A stretch of DNA of 64,000 nucleotides from Cryptomeria japonica (lineage: Eukaryota > Streptophyta > Pinopsida > Cupressales > Cupressaceae), in assembly GCF_030272615.1 (NCBI RefSeq), contig NC_081411.1:183850977-183914976 (forward strand), read 5' to 3'. Under the pieces are notes generated by a model that saw nothing but the letters and a program-made list of their open reading frames with translations, was not told the DNA's origin and did no database searches. The translations under genes were made by a program, and so were the position numbers. This document shows positions 55,586-64,000 of this stretch, one piece after another (positions within the stretch are counted from its first letter, which is position 1; each line of letters opens with the position of its first letter).

Positions 55586-58500
55586 TCAACCCAATGTACC
55601 ATCTACATCCTCTCTCTTATGCAATGCGTCTATGATTGCCTCATGCTCTTCTACTGAAAGCGTCTACAATACCTTATTAGCAGGTCTACCTTTGTATCTT
55701 TCTAATTTGATGTTTGTTGCCACCACCAAATGAGAATAGTGTATAATCTTCTTTTCTGATTGGTAGTCTTCATAAGTTGGTAAGCCATTCCTTCTTGTTA
55801 AGTATTTGCATAGCCATGTACCAACCACCACAACAGACCCAACTGGATACTGAAAACCATCATCATCTACTTGATCACATATCAACTTTTTCTTAGGCTC
55901 TACACATCTAGCTAGCCAATACTCAACCTGCTCATCATTATCCTCAGGTGCAACAATAGCATACACATGTCTTATAAAACAAATTTAAGTACAATGTGTA
56001 GAAATAAAACTTTTTAGAATTTATAATTCAAATATGTAATCATAAATTATATGACAATACATAAAAATATATAATTTAAAGTTAAAAACAATAAATTGAA
56101 TTAAATTACTAGGTTGTATGAGGTCTGAAACATGATCATAATCTTCTGATGCAAATGCACGATCGGGGTCTTCATTTCTTCTAACATCTTCATATTGTGT
56201 CTCAGTAGGTGTTAATGATTTGTGTTTCCATTCTTCGACCCATTCCGTATTCTCGCATTCTTCCCATTCACCTGCAACACAAAATTGACAAAAACATGCA
56301 AGCTCTCTAGTCCATATAGTCCAAGTGTTAGAATTAGAACTCTTAAATGAATGCCATCTAGCTGACCCATTTATTGTATCACAATCATATCTTGGAAGGA
56401 TATTCTCCTCTTTAACTAGCCAGAAGAAATGTCTAATTGTAGAGTTCTGACTTGATCTTGTGGATAAATTTGCACTACACCAATCCATAATTGCACTTGC
56501 ATTTTTAAATTTAGCCTTTTCCTCGAATTTGAGTTGCTCTCTACAAAGGGCTCTTGGGCTCTCTTAAAACATGCACCAGCACCATCATGTTCTCCTTTCC
56601 CTTGTCCAGCCTCAAAAAAACTCCAAATGTGTTCGATATTAGTTTTCTTATGAATCCTACTCAACCAATAAAACATTCTAGCATTCTTGAATTGCCCTAT
56701 GCAATTATCAGACCATATTAGATGTTGTGTCATCTGAATTTCTCTCTCCCTCAAATTCTGAAAAAAGGTCTTGAAGCAAAACTGGACAAACTCAGATGAG
56801 TGTAATTTATTATCACTCATATAGAAATGGTACTCTCTCAAAATTTTGCGATCCTCTTGTGTACTATCTGGTGCATGCCTATAGACAATATGGACAAAAA
56901 TTGATACCTGCATTGAATTGTAGTATTGTGATTGTACCTCATCTTGTGGTGCAAGCGTGTAGTTCTCTGTAAAGTCAACAACCGAAAGTATACTACCAAC
57001 AGGAAATGTATCCTTCCATATTCGAAACTGACCATTGAGCCATCTAGCATTTTGAGTGTGTTTAACATATTTAGGTATGATGTTACTCTTGAATTCATTC
57101 ATAAATGCATGAACACTAACTTTTTCAGTGATTAGATCGCATCGTTTTCCAACCTTTCCTTCCTTTAGTGGATACTCAATAGTTTAAAATCTTTTAACAT
57201 CAGTTAATTGTTGTCCAAAATCATTTGAAAGATTTTCATGCAAACATTCATCCAACAATGCAAGATTGCCACATATATCACATACACCAGAAACACATGC
57301 ATTGAAAAGGAAATTTTGTTCATTTATTGGGTTGCAAAACAAACTTGAAATAAACTCCTTTATAGTTTCAAGTGGTATATTTATACCACATTCTTGGAAC
57401 ATTCCATTACTATGCATGGTAACACGTATATATCGAAATACATCATGATGGTAGCGAAATTGAACATGAGTTTTGCAACAACATGTGACTCTTTCCTTGT
57501 TAATTCGAACATACCAAGGTTTACACTTTTCAAAAGACCTTTGACAAATGCTAATAGTCAACACCTTATCATCCAAAATTTTATTATACAATTCAGTTTG
57601 AGTCATGTCCAATAGGTGTTTTGGATGTGGATCACGAATTTTTGACCCAACTCTTAATTTAAGAACATCTCTAACATTAGGTGATACTCTCGTATTATCG
57701 TGCCAGAATTTTTTGATCAAATTTTTGACTTCACCAGTAAGTTTCATATCAGACCTTGGTAGTCTACCACTAAAAGTCCACAATTTGTTTGCCGGATCAC
57801 TTTCAAAATTAACTCTTCTTTTTACAACTCTTGACAAAGTTTTGCGATGAATATTAAGATATCCACTTATGTTACTCATCATTCTTTTATTAGAAGTTGT
57901 TTGGCTTACTAAAGCTATTGTTATTGCCCGTCGTGTCGCATTTTTATCTTTAGAATGACTTTTCTTTCCAATTGTATCAAAGGCACTAGCAACAGTCGAT
58001 ACAACTTGTTTTAAAGAGCCCTCCTTCTTCTTGGGTTTGACATAAAAGCCTAACTTCTTCATCACTTTTTGCATTTTAGTCATTTTAATTAGTTGAACCA
58101 TTAATTGACATTGAAACCCAAATTTCTTAATATAAAAAAAATGTCTAAACAATCTATTTGCATGTGTCCTAATCTATCTCCATGAAACCAAGCCAAGAAG
58201 GTTGTCTAGTACATCACTTTTAATTTCAAAATTTTCGTTCATTTGATTATCATTCAAACATGTTTCATTTTCAATTGGTGTTTCCATGTCTACATACACA
58301 TTATTGGTTTTAGTTGCAGGTGGATTTTCAATTTCATTTGGAGTTTCAAATTTGGTTTCAATTTCAGTTTCAAGTTGAAATCTAGTTTCAGTTGGGGTTT
58401 CAATTTGGATTTCAATTTCACTTTCAACTTGACTTCTAATTTCATTTGGGGTTTGATTTTCAATTATAATTTCATTTATAAGTAACCTGCTTCTGCTAAA

Positions 58501-58787
58501 TCACCAATTTCTTCATGAGAAAAAACACAGGGCTATGAAGACATACCTGTATCCAATAATGGATTAGAAGATGCACCTGAATTAAATGGTTCTATTGTGT
58601 TTCCTTCATCAACATTTATGGTCTCATTGATGTTCTCCTCTTCTAAAATGATTGTGGAACTTGAAGCTCCTTGTCTCATTCTTGATCTTCTCTCTCGTTG
58701 ATGCATTGCCTCCTTCTCCCTGTTTGCTGCAATCTCCTCAGCTGTCAGAACCTTCCTTTGCCTCTTTCTACGTTGATTTGATCCCAT
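55586..58787 (-). pseudogene. DDE-like transposase gene of transposon I (multi-exon, decayed)
   Basis: Exon 1 (58787-58547) encodes a basic segment, MGSNQRRKRQRKVLTAEEIA and HQRERRSRMRQ, and ends at CAG|GTATGT. Exon 2 (from about 58490) starts with Glu-rich ETPxE repeats, has a TAG near 58175, then KKFGFQCQLMVQLIKMTKM. Next come IKKFWHDNTRVSPNVRDVLK, a C-x-C-x2-H motif (CCCKTH) and CDICGN. After a TAA at 57184 come DFTENYTLAPQDE, HLIWSDNCIGQFKNARMF and FFEAGQGKGEHDGAGACFKR, presumed catalytic blocks. A one-base deletion near 56556 shifts the frame to CREQLKFEEKAKFKN. A last exon (about 55966-55586) has YWLARCVEPKK and SVVVVGTWLCKYL. The order resembles transposase-like proteins known from animals. 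Stops suggest this copy is dead. Confidence 0.75.
58240..58480 (-). repeat. Imperfect repeats encoding ETPxE-type peptide in transposase exon 2
   Basis: TTTCAATTTC/TTTCAAGTTGAAA words alternate with GGGGTTTCA/GGAGTTTCA. On the minus strand they give NQTPNEIRSQVESEIEIQIE and TPTETRFQLETEIETKFETP. It is an acidic, probably disordered linker between the basic N-terminus and the core. Confidence 0.7.
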
Positions 58788-58966
58788 GGCTACACCAAAA
58801 TTTGAATTCGAATCTTGATCTCCTTACCAAATCGACAATAAGACAAACAAAGAGAATGATTAATCAAAAAGTTCTCTTTTTAGATCGTACCTGTCAGCCA
58901 ATGATTGAAAAATCATTCAATCATTGGGATTTGTGCTTGTGGGCCAGATTCTGGCCCAACGGATCT

Positions 58967-59035
58967 TTTCAAAAATGGGCGCCCCGTTTCGCTTTCAACG
59001 GTACAAAGTGAAACAGGTGCCCGTTTTTTAAAATT
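58967..59035. repeat. GC-rich inverted-repeat cluster at the right end of I
   Basis: AAAATGGGCGCCCCGTTTCG and GAAACAGGTGCCCGTTTTTT face each other. It is shorter than the left cluster but uses the same GGGxGCCCG core. Confidence 0.7.
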
Positions 59036-59039
59036 AGGG

Positions 59040-59908
59040 GCAGGAAATATTCCTTAGCTTTGTTTTTTGCTTCGGGATAGGCTTGGTCTCACCAAGCCTA
59101 TGCTTGGACCTCCAAAAAAATGACTAAGGTAAATTGACATTAGATTTCTACATTGGCCTAATTTTTTGAGGGCCTTTCTGATTGAATTTTTTGACGAAAC
59201 GAAAACCCAGTAGAGTTTTCAGCGTCTTGATTTCAGAAATGTAAATTTTATAGTGATAAGATTACTTTTATTATTTTTGTATTATTTATTAATCAAAAGT
59301 GGAACCTAAACCTAAAATACCAAGGTTCACTAAAACTTTAATAACTTTTTGGGTTTTAGGATTTTAGAAAAATAAATTATATGGCATCAATCTACATACA
59401 ATTCTTTTGAATATTAAAAAAAATAAAATGGAAAAATATGAAATTTTCATCAAATTATGGTGGTCGTACACCCGATGTTTTGAAAATATACTTTATTGTC
59501 AGTTAAAAATGAATTAAAAAAAATGTATTGAATAAAAAAATAAGAAAAAATATTCTCATCAATATTTGGTGTCTTAGGTATCATTTCCCAGAAGGATTTG
59601 CAAAAATTCATTTATTTGCATAAAAAAGGGTGGTCGTACACATGCGTGGTATGGTCCTGAAACATGCATTTTGAAAAACTGGTTTTTAAACATGCCTACT
59701 AAAAAGGGATTTTTACAATGTGGGTATTAAAATAAATTACATATTTGAAAATTAGACTCTGAGCACTACATTTTCTGTTACTGAAGTTTTTTGAGATTCA
59801 ATCTCTAAGTGCATCAAATTTTGACATCAATCGACATAAAATTTGAAAAATAGAGAAAACACTTCCACTTTTTGCCCAAAAGTGGGACTCAACTTCTTGC
59901 AGCCACCC
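59040..59908. repeat. Right-end region of I shared with M
   Basis: It aligns with 47160-48073 over about 870 bases. Conserved blocks include ATCATCAATCTACA-like words, GGTCGTACACATGCGTGGTA, GAGATTCAATCTCTAAGTG and AAAACACTTCCACTTTTTG. The level of divergence suggests sister families, not a recent copy. Confidence 0.85.
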
Positions 59909-59912
59909 TCCA

Positions 59913-60965
59913 CATAACACGAGATTTATACGTAGAAATCCAAAAGGGAAAAACCACAGTGGGAGTTAAAACCCACAAGATTCACTATCTGCAGAATAGA
60001 AATCTTGACTGGTTAAGGTCTTACAAATATGCCTTGTTAGGAGAAAACTCAGTTAGGAGTCACCCAGTTAATGGATTTAATATTATTAGCCCTGTTAGGA
60101 ACTTTGACTTGTTAGGATCAACCCCACAAGAGGATTTAAGACTCAGATATAGAGCTACCTTGTTAGGGGATTTAAAAATTAAGGCCTATTAGGACCTACC
60201 TGATTAAGAGATTTTACTACTACAAACTATTAGGAAAACAACAGTCAAATGATCTTCATGTAACACCTCACCTTCTGATAATATCCGCTTCAGATCCTCA
60301 AAAATTCAAGAACACATCAATAAAGAGCTTCACTAATCAGCACACAATCAAATTCGCATCATTCGCTAATAATCTCACACTCTTACATACACACACCGAC
60401 TTGATACCTCATCACACTTTTTATAAACATGTCTTAGTCGGATACAACCTTGGAATGATTTCCTATTTTTAATGAATTTAGTTATTCTTACATCACATGC
60501 CTTACTTATGTCAGCCACCGACATAAGAAATAAAAAAAGAGACAAAACCTGTATCGGTTTAAGTGTCCTTATCAATACCGGTTAAGTGTTCATCAAAATG
60601 CTTGCTTTGTACATCAAAGATTGCTTGTTCGATTGAATCTACCAATGCAGTCATGAACATAGCTCCAAATACACGTCTCCATCATTTCTTTAAAACTGCA
60701 TCATCCAACTCTTCATGAATCACCTGTACCGGTTGCCAGAATGCAACTCTGTTCACTGTTTACCAGTTGAAGTCCTAATTATCGATTTTCTGTTAAATTG
60801 TCTTCTATATCGTTTAAACAATATTGGTTGGGTTCCAAGACTTAGATGACTACAAAAACATTGTTTCCATCAATGACAATACAAGACTTAGTCATCAAAC
60901 ATTAATCTCAATCTCTTCATCACATCCACCAATCAATCATTTACCGGTTCAGTCAAATGCCAACA
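59913..60965 (-). repeat. H 5' LTR, main part (minus orientation)
   Basis: On the minus strand it starts TGTTGGCATTTGACTGAACC at 60965. It runs through inverse forms of the TTAACAGGGT-like array (about 60005-60235) and the CCCACTGTGGTTTTTCCC block to 59913. Together with 48589-48705 it forms an LTR of about 1.17 kb, close to B's length. The bases beyond it (TGAAG, 60966-60970) would be its TSD, but the other end of H is lost. Confidence 0.8.
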
Positions 60966-61905
60966 TGAAGAACATAAAAAAAAAATGGTTTGAAATTTTG
61001 TAATTAGTCAAATTTAATCCGTTATAAAATTTTAGGGGTGTCCATGAAGGCTAGGGTCAAGTGTAGTGGTAATATGCCAAAAATTGTAAAAATTGCAAAG
61101 TTGCAACATTGCCAAAAGTACCAAAAAAGATGTGAAATGTCATCCATCGGTCATGAGTTGGTTGGAGAAGTTAGAAAGAGTTGAAATTAGTTTGTAATGG
61201 TTTATAAAACCATTTTTGGTCGAGATCAAGGGGGTTGAGCAGTTTGGAGGGGATTTGATAGAGGTTATCCATGAAACCCTCAAACTATCATAAGGTTTTA
61301 AGGAATCTGTGACTGTCATAGAGCCATGAAGGCTCACATTTGATGTAATTTTGATATGATGATATTTTTAAATGATAGAGTAATGAAATAGATTTTAAAT
61401 GAACCCTTTCTTATACATTTTTGTGGAGTATTTGGCAAGATATGATTGTTTTTCCAAAAACTGTCAAAATCCAACCAAGGGTTACCTGTTTTGGTAAAAC
61501 CCTCATAACTTTTGTTTTTACCTATTTGATCTGGCTATAAATTTGAGAAAAGTTCTACAACTAGGCAATCAAAATTCTGACCAAAGAGATTGACTTTATG
61601 ATCAATATTTAAAAATTTATTAATGAGTGTTTGTTATAGTTCTTGGTGAAAATCAGACTAGTAAAGGCAGGAACAGTCCAGTTGCAGTGTTTGGTATGGG
61701 CATGTGAGGAATCACAATGAATAAAGGATATATATGTTGGAAATGTCTTTAAATCCTCTTTCCAATGATTTTTGTCTGACTTAATTTGGTTAAGAATTGA
61801 AGAGGTTGTGATTGTCTTTGTAAAACATGTTTTTAATGATGAAACCCTGAACTAGGGTATTCCATGGTAATAAAGAATTTATTCTCTCATGATGTGGTGA
61901 ATGTT
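60966..61905. other. Unassigned repeat-like DNA between H and J
   Basis: No open frame worth annotating. The style (AAAACCCTCATAACTTTTG, CCAACCAAGGGTTACC) resembles Gypsy LTR or leader sequence, but no termini were found. The same host sequence probably resumes at 63620 after solo LTR J. Confidence 0.4.
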
Positions 61906-63614
61906 TATTAATCATATAAGGATCTGGTTAGTACTGAGAGGGGGGGTGAATCAATATTAAGAACAACAGAAACTTTAAACCAAAAATCAAACTTATATCA
62001 GATATGAAACCATTTAACAAATATCTCAACTTCTTTAATCAAATATAACAACATCTTGATCAGATTTGCTTAACACATTAATCAAATCATTTAAAACTAT
62101 CAATACTTTCACCAATTAAAAATCATATCAATTTAATCATATACCAACTAATCAATCTTATCAATTAGACCAAATACTTTCTCTACAACTTCTTATTAGT
62201 ACCAGTAATCACTGAGTAATCTTTGATAAAACATCATAACCGATGTCTCAAAAATAGTGCATGAAATGAAACATAAATAAGAACGTCACATGAAAATAAT
62301 TACACACATGAACACCATAATTTTTTGACGTGGAAACCCAAATGGAAAAACCCATGGTGGGAGTTAGTACCCACAAGAATTTGTACTATTTTGAAGTATG
62401 CCCTATTAGGAGCTTATCCCTATTAAGAGCTTACAATACACCCTGTTAGGAGAAGACCCTGTTATGAGTCACTCGATTAAGGGATTTTCCTAGCATCCCA
62501 ATTAGGAGATTCGTGATCCATTAGGATCAACCTCATGAGAGGATTTAATACTCTTTTGAGATTTTCCCCAGGTTACGGGACTTAAATGTTTAAGGACTGT
62601 TAGGATCTACTCGGTTAAGGGATTTAACCTGCTGCAACTGTTAGGGAACAACAGTAAGAAAATAATCTATGACTTGCACTTCTTTGCTTGCTTGATCAGA
62701 TCCATTTATGCACAAAACTCTGCAACTCTCAGGCAAATCTCACACTTCACTTGGATGACTCAACACATTATTCTAAGACCACCAATACCATCAACATCAA
62801 CTATGTCAACCTAAATAGTCATCTCAACTAGGTCGGCCACTAAACCCTAATTACATCATGAAATTACAATACAAATCATAAGAGATCATCTCAGACCAAT
62901 CATACATATCATTACATCAAATTACAATGCAATATCAATCGTTGGTTGATCGTAACTCATCTCAAAAATCTCGATCTGTAACAAAGTCAATCCCTTAGAA
63001 CATTATTCTAAGCATTTTGCTATTTCCCAAGAAATTCCTCCATCATTCACGTCAAAACAACATTTAAATCATTCATGCGGGTTGTGCCATGTCACCACCA
63101 ACATGTAGACTCATTGTCAATCACTGTCATATAAAAAATCATTATCGGTTTGATTATTTCTTCACCGATCCTTAAACCCTACTAAAACCCTAGCAAAACT
63201 TCATCAGGAATTTGAAACATGCCTTCTAGTAATCATCACAAATTTCGGTTTTGGTCAGATACATCTTTCCATGATACAAGTTCACCATCCAAACCACAAA
63301 TCACCAAACATCCCCAATTGTCGGATCCAACCAAAACATCTCTGCTTTACCGGTTAAAGTCCTATTTTAGAGACTTTAGTTCTCTGCTGGTAAACCCTAG
63401 CTTCTGGTAAACCAAATCACTTATATGACAAAACAAAACATCAGGAATATCAGTTGACATCAGTTGCCATCAATGACAACACAAATAACTGATCATGTCA
63501 TCTAATCATATAATCTTAATCTCTTCATCACAAATAGATTTCTATCCTTTACTGGTGCGGTCATCAGTCTTCAACTGCATCACCTCATCTGTATCAGTTT
63601 TGCTAATGCCAACA
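61906..63614 (-). mobile_element. Solo LTR J (Copia type, minus orientation) with perfect TSD
   Basis: On the minus strand it starts TGTTGGCATTAGCAAAACTG at 63614 and ends CACCCCCCCTCTCAGTACTA...TTAATA at 61906, where the canonical CA is TA. ATGTT flanks it on both sides (61901-61905 and 63615-63619). It contains the inverse TTAACAGGGT-like array (about 62400-62650) and the block equivalent to CCCACTGTGG...TTTCC. There is no internal domain, so it is the product of LTR-LTR recombination. It belongs to the same broad group as A, B and H but is longer. Confidence 0.85.
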
Positions 63615-63619
63615 ATGTT

Positions 63620-64000
63620 ATGATCTGAAATCTTGAATGAAGGTCCATAGGGATGTAATCTAACCTTTGAAAGTGGTTTGGGGTTGATTGGTGGCGTATG
63701 GTGGATGTACTTGGTAGACATTCCTTTAAATTCTATGCTTATGTTCGAAGGAGTTGTTGTTATTTCTTGAAATTTGTGCTCAGTTATGCATTAAGTTTGA
63801 TTTTGTTTCAACAAAGAGTTATTTGTTATGTGGAAGGTACTCGAGGTTGTAGGAAGGATATGTTGGGTGGTTCTAAGGTGCGTAGAAGTTTTTATTGAAC
63901 ATTGGTGATTGTGAATGAGAAGATCCCTATTCCTTGAAGGGTAAGGTTATAATATCAAGATACCTTTGTAGTCCTTGTGTAAAGATTATGTTGTGATTGC
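63620..64000. other. Unassigned DNA at the right edge
   Basis: Short open frames (for example 63698-63898) lack recognisable motifs. Probably a continuation of the repeat interrupted by J. Confidence 0.4.

Larger units (their letters stand above)
48706..59908 (-). mobile_element. 11.2 kb two-gene DNA transposon I with 4-bp TSD
   Basis: The left end GGGTAAACGTACGGAGTTGG (48706) pairs with the right end, whose reverse complement is GGGTGGCTGCAAGAAGTTGA (to 59908). Together with the next bases (GTCCCA in both), 17 of 26 are identical. The flanks TCTA (48702-48705) and TCCA (59909-59912) are a 4-bp TSD with one transition. Removing I restores H's LTR reading (GTGTTATGTGGA then ATATGTTTTATTAGG), parallel to B's LTR. 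It carries a transposase-like gene (55586-58787, minus) and a convergent companion gene (52452-54502, plus). GC-rich palindromes lie near both ends. I cannot name the superfamily with certainty; 4-bp TSDs would suit Sola-like elements. Confidence 0.85.

Noticed and set aside
58243-58485. Plus-strand open frame rich in Phe and Ser
   Set aside because: It is the complement of the Glu-rich repeat in transposase exon 2.
55586-58787. A host transcription factor, because exon 1 has a basic bZIP-like segment
   Set aside because: No leucine zipper follows; the gene lies inside a transposon and its core has transposase-like blocks.
48706-59908. Helitron, CACTA, Mutator or hAT identity for element I
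   Set aside because: Helitrons lack TSDs and TIRs, CACTA ends start CACTA with 3-bp TSDs, Mutator has about 9-bp and hAT 8-bp TSDs; here TSDs are 4 bp and ends start GGGT.

Overview
The window looks like intergenic, repeat-saturated nuclear DNA of a large plant genome. A conifer is likely (perhaps Cupressaceae such as Cryptomeria), but this is a guess from the style of the elements. I see no convincing host gene, tRNA, rRNA or CRISPR array. Almost everything identifiable is a transposable element, most of them old and broken.

Layout. (1) 1-3832: minus-strand LTR-like sequence whose terminus is at 3832; it contains minisatellites. (2) 3840-4450: relic of the 3' part of a Copia-type LTR. (3) 4630-23560: a four-level nest. 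A decayed minus-strand Copia pol (D) is split by a 5'-truncated LINE (C, 6023-23206). The LINE is split by a non-autonomous LTR element (B, 7291-22113). B's 5' LTR is split by a Ty1/Copia element (A, 8128-15414). Target-site duplications (TSDs) or continuity of the interrupted reading frame support each level. (4) 23561-26125: AT-rich DNA with a (TA)n array. (5) 26126-36899: a Ty3/Gypsy element (E) with about 2.07 kb LTRs and an extra plant-type RNase H upstream of its reverse transcriptase. (6) 37497-40307: a compact minus-strand gag-only LTR element (F) with a perfect 5-bp TSD. (7) 40486-46060: LTR-like pieces and an internally deleted chromovirus-like Gypsy element (G). (8) 46060-60965: a minus-strand relative of B (H), interrupted twice by related DNA transposons. 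One is a 1.1 kb derivative (M, 46938-48073). The other is an 11.2 kb two-gene element (I, 48706-59908). (9) 61906-63614: a solo LTR (J) with a perfect TSD.

The most interesting system is element I. It has imperfect terminal inverted repeats starting GGGT, 4-bp TSDs, a minus-strand multi-exon DDE-like transposase gene, and a convergent plus-strand multi-exon companion gene that starts with a long proline run. M shares its ends. For both insertions the host retrotransposon allows the empty site to be read by eye, which fixes the boundaries well. Second in interest is the B/H/F type of non-autonomous LTR element, which encodes a coiled-coil Gag-like protein with CCHC knuckles. B also encodes a second protein of unknown role and has no pol; A-like Copia elements with the same polypurine tract and LTR ends are plausible helpers.

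Decay is dominated by transitions. All five in-frame stops in A's gag-pol are TAG, most of them where the family has glutamine, as expected from deamination of methylated CAG sites.
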